Both the position numbers and the translations under genes were made by a program. Under the pieces are notes generated by a model. That model worked only from the letters and a program-made list of their open reading frames with translations, did not search any database and was not told the DNA's origin. A stretch of DNA of 64,000 nucleotides from Bradyrhizobium symbiodeficiens (lineage in GTDB: Bacteria > Pseudomonadota > Alphaproteobacteria > Rhizobiales > Xanthobacteraceae): assembly GCF_002266465.3 (NCBI RefSeq), contig NZ_CP029427.2, positions 434,001-498,000 on the forward strand, read 5' to 3'. Below are positions 7,640 through 15,445 of the stretch, in pieces (the first letter of the stretch is position 1; every line of letters begins with the position of its first letter).

Positions 7640-8122
7640 GTGCCCCACGGTTCAATTATTGAATCGCCGAAACGGGAAGCTCAAACGGGGACGGAAGGTC
7701 TGCGCCATATTCTCGTCGTCGACGACGACCCGATGGTCTGCATGGCCATCGAGGTCTATCTCCAGCGCAACGATTTTTGGGTAGCGATTGCCGAAAGAGG
7801 TGAAGCCGGACTGCGCGCGCTCGAACACCAGCAATTCGATCTGATGATCATCGACATTTTCATGCCGCACATGCGCGGGTTCGAATCGATCCGGATCTTC
7901 CACGAGCGGGCGCCGGTCATTCCGCTGATCGCGATGTCTGGCTACGCCTTTGCGGATCTGAATTCGCCTGCACCCGATTTCCTCCGGATCGCGCTCGAGC
8001 TCGGCGCCGCACGCTGTCTGCGCAAGCCGTTCACGCCGCATGCGCTGCTCGCCGCCATCAACGATTGCCTGGCGGAGCATCGTCCCGACGGCGACCTCGC
8101 CTCGGTCGCGCGATTGGGTTAG
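7640..8122 (+). CDS. Single-domain response regulator
   Basis: A 160-residue receiver protein starting at GTG, with AAAGGAGAAA upstream. Residues about 22-150 form a CheY-like fold: acidic triad D-D-D at 28-30, phospho-acceptor D72 in I-I-D-I-F-M-P, and the conserved Lys in R-K-P-F. There is no output domain, so it works by protein contact or as a phosphate carrier. Its C-terminal half (P-D-F-L-R-I-A-L-E-L-G-A-A) closely resembles the receiver at 19017 (P-D-F-L-K-M-A-T-K-L-G-A-A), indicating paralogues. The nearby Hpt protein is a plausible partner but unproven. Confidence 0.85.
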   Translation: MPHGSIIESPKREAQTGTEGLRHILVVDDDPMVCMAIEVYLQRNDFWVAIAERGEAGLRALEHQQFDLMIIDIFMPHMRGFESIRIFHERAPVIPLIAMSGYAFADLNSPAPDFLRIALELGAARCLRKPFTPHALLAAINDCLAEHRPDGDLASVARLG

Positions 8123-8547
8123 CGCGGCGCGGGCCGCTATGGCCACGGGGTAACCGTTCGTTTACCGCGCGTACGGGACCACGCAGGTCGCTGCGCCAAC
8201 ACGAACGGAGCGGCGCGACTGCGCTCCGGTTGCGGGCGGCTCGGTTCGATGTCCCGCAGGCCGCTCTATCGTCCTTCGCGAGCGGGACTTTCCAGCGCGC
8301 CTCGCTCGCTGTTATCGGCCCGTTTACCTCACGCGTCGCCGCCGCTGCGGCGTTGAGTTGGTTTTGCCGAAAAGCGCTGCCGCATGCCGTCGAACCGCAA
8401 ACTTCTCTTCAATATCCGTATTAGCACGGAGGATGAAATTAACGGGACTGTGAAAGGGGATGTCTAACGATCGAGAGGAGGGCTTCCGTCCATGCCAAAG
8501 GTGGCGCGGGCGTCGAGGTCCAGGGTCAGGTCAGTAAGGCGTAGCTC
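8123..8547. other. Intergenic region before the chemotaxis operon
   Basis: About 425 bases ahead of cheA. It must hold the operon promoter, but I could not assign one with confidence. A 27-codon frame at 8492-8575 has a GAGGAGGG upstream but overlaps the start of cheA in another frame; it is discussed among rejected items. No repeat was seen. Confidence 0.5.
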
Positions 8548-11385
8548 ATGGATGATCTGTTGCGGGAGTTTTTGACGGAGACCAGCGAGAGCCTGGACAC
8601 CGTGGACAATCAGCTGGTGAAGTTCGAGCAGGAGCCGAACAACGCCAAGATCCTGGATAACATCTTCCGCCTGGTCCACACCATCAAGGGCACTTGCGGC
8701 TTCCTCGGATTGCCGCGGCTGGAAGCGCTGGCGCATGCCGGCGAGACCCTGATGAGCAAATTCCGCGACGGCATGCCGGTGACGGCGGACGCGGTGTCGT
8801 TGATTCTGGCTTCGATCGACCGGATCAAGGAGATCCTGGCCGGTCTCGAGGCGACCGAAGCCGAGCCCGAGGGCAACGACCGCGATCTCATCGACCAGCT
8901 GGAAGCGATGGTCGAGCGGGGCATGGCGGCTATGTCAGCGTCGGCGCAGCCGATCGCGTCAGGCTCGGCGCAGCCGATGCCGGCCGCTGCAGCCGCTGCT
9001 CCCGTGGCCGAGGCCCCGCCGCTGGTGCCGGAAGCGCCCGCCGCTGCGCCTGCGCCCGCAAAGGAGATGACAACGGGCACGCTGATCGACCAGACCCTGG
9101 AGCGTCCGCTGCGTCCGGGCGAAGTCTCGCTCGACGAGCTCGAGCGCGCCTTCCGCGAGACCCCGATCGAAGCGGCGGAGCCCGTCGCCGAGGTCAAGGC
9201 CGAGCCTGTCGCTGAAGCACCGGCGCCGGTTGCCAGGGCGGTCGTCAAGGACGCCAAGGCCTCCAAGGAAAAGGCCGTCGCCAAGAAGTCGGTGGCAGAT
9301 GAGGCCGGCGGCGAAGGCGCCAGCATCGCCAACCAGTCGATCCGCGTCAACGTGGACACGCTGGAGCATCTGATGACCATGGTCTCCGAGCTGGTGCTGA
9401 CCCGCAACCAGCTGCTGGAGATCTCCCGCCGCAACGAGGACACCGAGTTCAAGGTGCCGCTGCAGCGCCTCTCCAACGTCACCGCCGAGCTGCAGGAAGG
9501 CGTCATGAAGACGCGCATGCAGCCGATCGGCAATGCCTGGCAGAAGCTGCCCCGCATCGTCCGCGACCTCTCGAGCGAGCTCGGCAAGCAGATCGAACTG
9601 GAGATGCACGGCGCCGACACCGAGCTCGACCGCCAGGTGCTCGATCTGATCAAGGACCCGCTCACCCACATGGTGCGCAACTCCGCCGATCATGGCCTGG
9701 AGACCCCCGCCGAGCGCCTCGCCTCCGGCAAGGGCGAGCAGGGCACCATCCGCCTGTCCGCCTATCACGAGGGCGGCCACATCATCATCTGCATCGCCGA
9801 CAACGGCCGCGGCCTCAACACCGACAAGATCAAGGCCAAGGCGATCTCCTCAGGCCTCGTCACCGAGGCCGAGCTCGAGAAGATGAGCGAAGCCCAGATC
9901 CACAAGTTCATCTTCGCGCCGGGCTTCTCGACCGCCGCCGCCATCACCTCGGTCTCCGGCCGCGGCGTCGGCATGGACGTGGTGCGTACCAATATCGACC
10001 AGATCGGCGGCACCATCGACATCAAGTCGGTGGCCGGCGAGGGCTCCTCCGTCACTATCAAGATCCCGCTGACGCTGGCGATTGTCTCGGCCCTGATCGT
10101 CGAAGCCGCCGGTGATCGCTTCGCGATCCCGCAGCTCTCGGTGGTCGAGCTGGTCCGTGCCCGCGCCAACAGCGAACACCGCATCGAGCGCATCAAGGAC
10201 ACCGCGGTGCTGCGCCTGCGCAACAAGCTCTTGCCGCTGATCCACCTCAAGAAGCTCCTCAAGATCGACGACGGCGCGGCCTCCGATCCCGAGAACGGCT
10301 TCATCGTGGTGACCCAGGTCGGCAGCCAGACCTTCGGCATCGTCGTCGACGGCGTGTTCCACACCGAAGAGATCGTGGTCAAGCCGATGTCGACCAAGCT
10401 GCGTCACATCGACATGTTCTCCGGCAACACCATCCTGGGCGATGGCGCGGTCATCATGATCATCGACCCCAACGGCATTGCGAAAGCGCTCGGCGCCGCC
10501 GGCTCCTCGGCCCACGACATGGGCGACGAGAACGGCGCCCATCACATCGGCTCGGGCGAGCAGACCACTTCGCTGCTGGTGTTCCGCGCCGGCTCGTCGC
10601 AGCCCAAGGCGGTCCCGCTCGGCCTCGTCACGCGCCTGGAAGAGCTCCCGGCCGACAAGATCGAGTTCTCCAACGGCCGCTACATGGTGCAGTATCGCGA
10701 GCAGCTGATGCCGCTCATTGCCATGGAGGGCGTCACCATCGCCAGCCAGGGCGCCCAGCCGATCCTGGTGTTCGCCGACGACGGCCGCTCCATGGGTCTC
10801 GTCGTCGACGAGATCATCGACATCGTCGAGGAACGGCTCAACATCGAGGTCGGCGGCTCCGCTTCCGGCATCCTGGGCTCGGCCGTGATCAAGGGCCAGG
10901 CCACCGAGGTGATCGACGTCGGCCACTTCCTGCCGATGGCGTTCTCCGACTGGTTCACCCGCAAGGAGATGAAGCCGTCGCTGCACTCGCAGTCGGTGCT
11001 GCTGGTCGACGATAGCGCGTTCTTCCGTAACATGCTGGCGCCCGTCCTCAAGGCGGCCGGCTACCGCGTCCGCACCGCCCCGACCGCTCAGGAGGGCCTC
11101 GCGGCACTGCGCGCGCAGACCTTCGACGTGGTGCTGACCGACATCGAGATGCCCGACATGAACGGGTTCGAGTTCGCCGAGACCATCCGCTCGGACAACA
11201 ATCTGGGCTCGATGCCGATCATCGGCCTGTCGGCGCTGATGTCGCCGGCGGCGATCGAGCGCGGCCGTCAGGCCGGCTTCCACGACTATGTCGCCAAGTT
11301 CGACCGTCCCGGTCTGATCGCGGCGCTGAAGGAACAGACCGCGAGCGCCGCCGGCGCCTCCGATCTGAGCCGGGCGGCGGCGTAA
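8548..11385 (+). CDS. cheA: Hybrid chemotaxis histidine kinase CheA with C-terminal receiver
   Basis: A 945-residue kinase. Order: P1/Hpt domain (about 1-105) with phospho-accepting H44 in R-L-V-H-T-I-K-G-T; a long Ala/Pro/Glu-rich linker (about 130-260); dimerisation helix pair (about 265-330); HATPase with N-box D-P-L-T-H-M-V-R-N-S-A-D-H and G-boxes (about 370-520); a CheW-like P5 domain (about 520-650); what looks like a second CheW-like domain (about 670-800); and a receiver (about 816-935) with phospho-acceptor in V-L-T-D-I-E-M-P. It would couple receptors to CheY and here can also phosphorylate its own receiver. The ATG at 8548 opens directly into the Hpt helix. It heads the operon with cheW 25 bases downstream. 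The fused receiver may be a phosphate sink. Confidence 0.93.
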   Translation: MDDLLREFLTETSESLDTVDNQLVKFEQEPNNAKILDNIFRLVHTIKGTCGFLGLPRLEALAHAGETLMSKFRDGMPVTADAVSLILASIDRIKEILAGLEATEAEPEGNDRDLIDQLEAMVERGMAAMSASAQPIASGSAQPMPAAAAAAPVAEAPPLVPEAPAAAPAPAKEMTTGTLIDQTLERPLRPGEVSLDELERAFRETPIEAAEPVAEVKAEPVAEAPAPVARAVVKDAKASKEKAVAKKSVADEAGGEGASIANQSIRVNVDTLEHLMTMVSELVLTRNQLLEISRRNEDTEFKVPLQRLSNVTAELQEGVMKTRMQPIGNAWQKLPRIVRDLSSELGKQIELEMHGADTELDRQVLDLIKDPLTHMVRNSADHGLETPAERLASGKGEQGTIRLSAYHEGGHIIICIADNGRGLNTDKIKAKAISSGLVTEAELEKMSEAQIHKFIFAPGFSTAAAITSVSGRGVGMDVVRTNIDQIGGTIDIKSVAGEGSSVTIKIPLTLAIVSALIVEAAGDRFAIPQLSVVELVRARANSEHRIERIKDTAVLRLRNKLLPLIHLKKLLKIDDGAASDPENGFIVVTQVGSQTFGIVVDGVFHTEEIVVKPMSTKLRHIDMFSGNTILGDGAVIMIIDPNGIAKALGAAGSSAHDMGDENGAHHIGSGEQTTSLLVFRAGSSQPKAVPLGLVTRLEELPADKIEFSNGRYMVQYREQLMPLIAMEGVTIASQGAQPILVFADDGRSMGLVVDEIIDIVEERLNIEVGGSASGILGSAVIKGQATEVIDVGHFLPMAFSDWFTRKEMKPSLHSQSVLLVDDSAFFRNMLAPVLKAAGYRVRTAPTAQEGLAALRAQTFDVVLTDIEMPDMNGFEFAETIRSDNNLGSMPIIGLSALMSPAAIERGRQAGFHDYVAKFDRPGLIAALKEQTASAAGASDLSRAAA

Positions 11386-11410
11386 CGGACAGGATCAGGA
11401 GACAGCCAAC

Positions 11411-11890
11411 ATGACCAGCAAGAGCAAGACCCAATCCGCCGAAGGCGCCATGGTCGAATACGTCACCGCGATGATCGGCGGCCAGCTGTTCGGCCTGCCG
11501 ATCTCCCGCGTCCAGGACGTGTTCATGCCCGAACGCGTCACCCGCGTGCCCCTGTCCTCGCGCGAGATCGCGGGCGTGCTGAACCTGCGCGGCCGCATCG
11601 TCACCGTGGTCGACATGCGCGCCCGTCTCGGCCTGCCGCAGCCCGAGGACGGCAAGGTGCCGATGGCGGTCGGCGTCGATTTGCGCGGCGAATCCTACGG
11701 CCTGCTGATCGACCAGATCGGCGAAGTGCTGCGCCTGCCCGAGGCCGGCATGGAGGAAAATCCCGTCAACCTCGACCCGCGCATGGCCAAGCTCGCCGGC
11801 GGCGTCCACCGTCTCGACGGCCAGCTCATGGTCGTCCTCGACATCGACCGCGTCCTCGATCTCGAAACCAGAGTGCAAATGGCTGCGTAA
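11411..11890 (+). CDS. cheW: Chemotaxis coupling protein CheW
   Basis: A 159-residue CheW-domain protein, the usual length, scaffolding CheA to receptors. Typical features are G-L-P-I-S-R-V-Q-D-V-F, the P-L-S-S-R-E-I-A-G-V-L-N-L-R-G-R-I motif and the D-I-D-R-V-L-D-L-E end. The ATG at 11411 follows AGGAG at good spacing. It is second in the operon after cheA. Receptors (MCPs) are not encoded in this window, so the input is unknown. Confidence 0.93.
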   Translation: MTSKSKTQSAEGAMVEYVTAMIGGQLFGLPISRVQDVFMPERVTRVPLSSREIAGVLNLRGRIVTVVDMRARLGLPQPEDGKVPMAVGVDLRGESYGLLIDQIGEVLRLPEAGMEENPVNLDPRMAKLAGGVHRLDGQLMVVLDIDRVLDLETRVQMAA

Positions 11891-11926
11891 ACTGACACCA
11901 GAGAACACCGAAGTCGGAGAAGAAAA

Positions 11927-12316
11927 ATGAAGACTTGTTTGGTTGTTGACGATTCCAGCATCGTCCGAAAAGTTGCCCGCCGGATCGTCGAGGCGCTGGG
12001 CTTTCAGGTGATCGAAGCTGAAGATGGCGTCGAGGCTCTGGTTCACTGCAAGAAGGCGATGCCGGAGGCCATCCTGCTCGACTGGAACATGCCCGTCATG
12101 GACGGCTTCCAGTTTCTGGGCACGCTGCGCCGCATGCCCGGCGGTGACGAGCCCATGGTCGTGTTCTGCACTACGGAAACCGGCATCGATCACATCACGA
12201 AGGCAATGGGCGGTGGTGCCAACGAGTACATCATGAAGCCGTTCGACAAGGACATCGTGCTGGCGAAATTCCAGGAAGTCGGTCTGATCGCGCTGGACGA
12301 ACAAACCGCCGCCTGA
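11927..12316 (+). CDS. cheY: Chemotaxis-type response regulator CheY
   Basis: A 129-residue single receiver domain: acidic pair in V-V-D-D-S-S-I-V-R-K, phospho-acceptor D in L-L-D-W-N-M-P-V-M-D-G, conserved T/S in V-F-C-T-T-E-T and Lys in M-K-P-F-D. It is the likely output of the operon's CheA. GGAG precedes the ATG. It is third in the operon, 36 bases after cheW and 30 before cheR; the cheB gene found at this position in many alphaproteobacterial operons is absent. Whether it acts on a flagellar motor or on another target cannot be told from sequence. Confidence 0.88.
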   Translation: MKTCLVVDDSSIVRKVARRIVEALGFQVIEAEDGVEALVHCKKAMPEAILLDWNMPVMDGFQFLGTLRRMPGGDEPMVVFCTTETGIDHITKAMGGGANEYIMKPFDKDIVLAKFQEVGLIALDEQTAA

Positions 12317-12346
12317 GACGCCTTCGTTAACTTCAAGAGGTCTTCC

Positions 12347-13225
12347 GTGAATCCGACCGAGTATGAGTATCTGCGTAAGTTCTTGAAGGACAATTCCGGT
12401 CTCGACCTGTCCGCAGACAAGCAATATCTGATCGAAAGCCGCCTGCTGCCGCTGGCCCGCAAGGCCGGGCTCTCCGGCATCGGCGAACTCGTGCAGAAGC
12501 TGCAAGGCGGCGCGCGCACGGTGATCACCGACGTGGTCGAAGCCATGACCACCAACGAGACGTTCTTTTTTCGCGACAAGGTCCCGTTCGATCATTTCCG
12601 CGACCACATCATGCCGGAGATCATCAAGGCACGGGCAGCCAAGCGCAGCGTCCGGATCTGGTGCGCCGCCGGCTCGACCGGGCAGGAGCCCTATTCGCTG
12701 GCGATGTGCCTGAAGGACATGAGTGCGGCCCTCACCGGCTGGCGCATCGAGATCATCGCGACCGATCTGTCGCAGGAGGTGCTGGAGAAGGCCAAGGCCG
12801 GAATCTACAGCCAGTTCGAGGTGCAGCGCGGCCTGCCGATCCAGATGCTGATGAAATATTTCAAGCAGACGGGCGAGACCTGGCAGGTCAATCCCGAATT
12901 GCGGGCGATGATCCAGCACCGGCAGCTCAACCTGCTGCACGATTTCGCGCAGCTCGGCACCTTCGACGTCATCTTCTGCCGCAACGTGCTGATCTATTTC
13001 GACCAGGACACCAAGATCAATATCTTCAACCGGCTGGCGCGCCAGATCGAGCCCGACGGCTTCCTGGTGCTGGGCGCGGCCGAAACCGTGGTCGGCCTGA
13101 CCGATACGTTCCGCCCGATTCCGGATCGGCGCGGCCTCTACAAGCCGAACGATCCGCGTGCCGCAGCCGCCAAGCCGGCACTCGCCGGCGCGGCGCCGCG
13201 ACTGGCGGTCATGGCAGGACGATAG
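12347..13225 (+). CDS. cheR: Chemotaxis receptor methyltransferase CheR
   Basis: A 292-residue SAM-dependent glutamate O-methyltransferase. It has a small helical N-domain (about 1-75) and a catalytic domain with the CheR SAM motif I-W-C-A-A-G-S-T-G-Q-E-P-Y-S and the F-D-V-I-F-C-R-N-V-L-I-Y-F motif. The start is GTG at 12347, with AAGAGG upstream. The C-terminus has an Ala/Pro-rich extension after the usual R-R-G-L-Y end. It would methylate chemoreceptors for adaptation. No methylesterase gene lies in this operon. The PilZ-like gene begins two bases after its stop, so the two are surely cotranscribed. Confidence 0.92.
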   Translation: MNPTEYEYLRKFLKDNSGLDLSADKQYLIESRLLPLARKAGLSGIGELVQKLQGGARTVITDVVEAMTTNETFFFRDKVPFDHFRDHIMPEIIKARAAKRSVRIWCAAGSTGQEPYSLAMCLKDMSAALTGWRIEIIATDLSQEVLEKAKAGIYSQFEVQRGLPIQMLMKYFKQTGETWQVNPELRAMIQHRQLNLLHDFAQLGTFDVIFCRNVLIYFDQDTKINIFNRLARQIEPDGFLVLGAAETVVGLTDTFRPIPDRRGLYKPNDPRAAAAKPALAGAAPRLAVMAGR

Positions 13226-13227
13226 AG

Positions 13228-13545
13228 ATGGCCGAGGATGGCAAGGGTACGGAACGCGTGACTTTCAGTCGCGGCTACGATGTCTGCATCATGGCCATCG
13301 ACGGCACCTGGCGCCGCGACTGCAAGCTCAACGCGATCTCCGATACCGACGCCATCCTCACGGTGGAAGGCTCGATCCAGGGGCTGAACCTGAAGGAGTT
13401 CTTCCTGCTGTTGTCGTCCACGGGCCTCGCCTACCGCCGCTGCGAGTTGGTCCGCGTCAACGGCGCCGAAATGGACATCCAGTTCCTGCGCGGCAAGAAC
13501 CGGAAGAAGCGCGGCGCAGCCGGCGGCCGTGACGAAGCGGCGTGA
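13228..13545 (+). CDS. PilZ-like domain protein
   Basis: A 105-residue protein starting two bases after the cheR stop. Its core (W-R-R-D-C-K-L-N-A-I-S-D-T-D-A, then E-F-F-L-L-L-S-S-T-G-L-A-Y-R-R-C-E-L) fits the small PilZ-type family common in Bradyrhizobium. The canonical c-di-GMP residues are not clear: the N-terminal R-x-x-x-R is not evident and the D/N-x-S-x-x-G motif reads N-A-I-S-D-T-D, with Asp in place of Gly. c-di-GMP binding is therefore uncertain. Cotranscription with cheR suggests a link between this chemosensory pathway and c-di-GMP-type output. Confidence 0.7.
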   Translation: MAEDGKGTERVTFSRGYDVCIMAIDGTWRRDCKLNAISDTDAILTVEGSIQGLNLKEFFLLLSSTGLAYRRCELVRVNGAEMDIQFLRGKNRKKRGAAGGRDEAA

Positions 13546-13676
13546 TCCGCCCACGTCCTTTCCGGTCCATTGCTTCATATTTTCTGAAAACATCCGAATG
13601 AATTCGCGACAGCGGCTTTACGTGGCCTAAGCGCGAACCGTGTATCCGTTGACGATCCCAATCTCAGGATACTGAA

Positions 13677-14180
13677 ATGCCCAGAAGTTCTCTTTCCCCC
13701 ATCTCCTCGAACCTGCCCGACGGCGCCGAGCGGCGCGCGCTTCAGCTCCTCGTGGTCGATGACGACGCTACGCAGCGCAGCCTGATCACGGTCGCCGCCA
13801 AGCAGGCCGGCCACGAAGTCACCGTGGCGCCGTCCGTGGCGGATGCGATCGAGAAGCTACGCGCCGCGCGCTTCGACTGCGTGACGCTCGATCTCGTGCT
13901 GGAGGATGGCGACGGCATCGACGTGCTGCGCGAGATGGCGGCGGCGAAGTTCGGTGGCGCCGTGATCGTCATCAGCGGCATGGACGGCAAGCGCCGCAGC
14001 GCAGCACGCAGCTTCGCCCGGTCCGTCGGGATCGAGCTCCAGAGCCTGCCGAAGCCGCTCGACCTAGCGGCCCTGCGCATCAGCCTTGCCAATCTCGGCA
14101 AGACCGCGATGGGGCTTCCTGCGATTCACACGTGGGGCGGCGTCGCCACCGACGCGATCGTGGAACGGCATCGCGCTTGA
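13677..14180 (+). CDS. Single-domain response regulator
   Basis: A 167-residue receiver. The acidic pocket V-V-D-D-D lies near residue 28, the phospho-acceptor is D72 in T-L-D-L-V-L-E-D-G-D-G, and the conserved Lys is in L-P-K-P-L-D. There is a short disordered N-terminus and a C-terminal tail without a DNA-binding motif. It is 130 bases downstream of the PilZ-like gene and may have its own promoter. It belongs to the group of stand-alone receivers near the hybrid kinase at 15446; a specific partner cannot be named. Confidence 0.82.
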   Translation: MPRSSLSPISSNLPDGAERRALQLLVVDDDATQRSLITVAAKQAGHEVTVAPSVADAIEKLRAARFDCVTLDLVLEDGDGIDVLREMAAAKFGGAVIVISGMDGKRRSAARSFARSVGIELQSLPKPLDLAALRISLANLGKTAMGLPAIHTWGGVATDAIVERHRA

Positions 14181-14236
14181 GACTTGCGGAGCCGCCATGC
14201 GATCGGGCGCGGCTGCTGCGCCGCGCCGATCGCACT

Positions 14237-14542
14237 CTATGCCGCGTTGCCGGATTCCGATAGCGATTGCAAGGCGTGGCCAAGGCCCGCCCGGCAGGCA
14301 TTGAGGGCGGCGCTCGCCGTCGCATAACGCGGCGTGACGTCGTCCAGCACGAAAATTTCGGTGGAACCCGCGATAGCGCTATCGGATACGGGCTCGACCT
14401 CTTCCGGTTTCATCGCCGCGTCGATCAGACGCACACTGATGTCGATGCGCGCGATCAGCGAGCGAAGTTCGGCTGCGATCAACTGACGGCTGTCGGCGTC
14501 GGCCATCGCGGCGAGCGGGGGTGTGCCTGCGTAATTTAGCAT
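14237..14542 (-). CDS. Small hypothetical protein, 101 residues
   Basis: Starts M-L-N-Y-A-G-T-P-P-L at 14542 with GGAG nine bases before the ATG. It is helical, Ala- and Leu-rich, with no membrane segment. A segment R-S-L-I-A-R-I-D-I-S-V-R-L-I-D-A-A-M may form an amphipathic helix. No family is recognised. It lies divergent from the FixJ-type regulator at 14692 and convergent with the receiver at 13677. Confidence 0.6.
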   Translation of the reverse strand: MLNYAGTPPLAAMADADSRQLIAAELRSLIARIDISVRLIDAAMKPEEVEPVSDSAIAGSTEIFVLDDVTPRYATASAALNACRAGLGHALQSLSESGNAA

Positions 14543-14691
14543 GGATATTCTCCGTCCCCCGCAATAAGGCACCTCGTCGCTACTTGTGCGTTAAGTCCAT
14601 GTCCCGTACAAATACGGGTGGGCCGAATCCGCGCCGAACGCCATAACGGGAGGCGCGGACGCGAGTCCTTCATGCCAACTGGATGTGGCAC

Positions 14692-15327
14692 ATGGCCGAA
14701 CAAAGCTCTCGCGGTGAAATCTTCGTGGTCGACGACGACCCTGCCGTTCGCGACACCCTGTCGATGGTGTTGAAAGCGGCGGGCTATGAGGTGATCTGTT
14801 TTGCCGACGGCGCAGCGCTGCTCGCCGTCGCGCGAAACCGCACACCGGCTGCGATCCTGCTCGACGTGCACATTCCCGGAAAGTCGGGCCTCGACATTCT
14901 GGAGGAGCTCCAGGGCGAGGACTATCCGGCGCCGATTTTCATGATCTCCGGACAGGGCGACATCGCGATGGCGGTTGGCGCGATCAAGAGCGGCGCGCTC
15001 GACTTCATCGAGAAGCCGTTCCGCGGCAGCGAGATCGTCGGCCGGCTCGACGAGGCGATCGGCGCCTATGCACGCAGGCAGGCGGAGAACGCCTCGCCGA
15101 AATTCAGCTCGCTGCATTTCCCCGGACGTGAGCCGCTGACGCGCAGGGAGCGCGAGGTGCTCGAGCAGTTCGCCTCCGGTGCGTCCAACAAGGAAGCTGG
15201 CCGCACCCTCGGCATCAGCCCGCGCACCATCGAGGATCACCGCGCCAACATCATGAAGAAGCTCGGTGCGCGCAACGCCGCCGATCTGATCCGCATCGTG
15301 ATGACCGCGGCGCAGCGCGCATCGTAA
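14692..15327 (+). CDS. FixJ/NarL-type response regulator
   Basis: A 211-residue regulator. The N-terminal receiver (about 8-125) has V-V-D-D-D-P-A-V-R-D, phospho-acceptor in L-L-D-V-H-I-P-G and F-I-E-K-P-F. The C-terminal LuxR-type HTH (about 140-200) has L-T-R-R-E-R-E-V-L and I-S-P-R-T-I-E-D-H-R-A. The layout is that of FixJ, a transcription factor activated by phosphorylation. Either Met in M-W-H-M-A-E-Q could start it; 14692 is preferred because the receiver begins at once. It is followed by a palindromic repeat and then by the convergent hybrid kinase gene, a plausible but unproven partner. Confidence 0.88.
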   Translation: MAEQSSRGEIFVVDDDPAVRDTLSMVLKAAGYEVICFADGAALLAVARNRTPAAILLDVHIPGKSGLDILEELQGEDYPAPIFMISGQGDIAMAVGAIKSGALDFIEKPFRGSEIVGRLDEAIGAYARRQAENASPKFSSLHFPGREPLTRREREVLEQFASGASNKEAGRTLGISPRTIEDHRANIMKKLGARNAADLIRIVMTAAQRAS

Positions 15328-15345
15328 GGCCTGTCAGTGATGTTT

Positions 15346-15432
15346 CGTAGCCCGGATGGAGCGCAGCGTAATCCGGGGCTCGCGCATGCTGAAAGACTGT
15401 CCCGGATTGCGCTTCGCTCCATCCGGGCTACG
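15346..15432. repeat. Large intergenic palindrome (CGTAGCCCGGATGG type)
   Basis: Two arms of 32 bases, beginning CGTAGCCCGGATGGAGCG on the left, are complementary at 30 of 32 positions and flank a loop of about 23 bases. It fills the space between two convergent genes, so it can form a strong hairpin in both transcripts and may serve as a transcript boundary. A related element lies at 27775-27851. Confidence 0.8.
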
Positions 15433-15445
15433 GCGCTACTCAGTT

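Noticed and set aside
8492..8575. 27-residue frame with GAGGAGGG upstream, overlapping the cheA start
   Set aside because: Could be a leader peptide, but it is mostly Arg/Ser and the overlap with cheA explains it as chance. Not enough evidence to list as a gene.
12347..13545. A cheB methylesterase hidden between cheY and cheR
   Set aside because: The gap is only 30 bases and cheR is complete from its GTG, so no cheB can be present here.
15346..15432. Palindrome as a factor-independent terminator for the convergent genes
   Set aside because: The hairpin is strong but neither side is followed by a T-tract, so it is listed as a repeat only.
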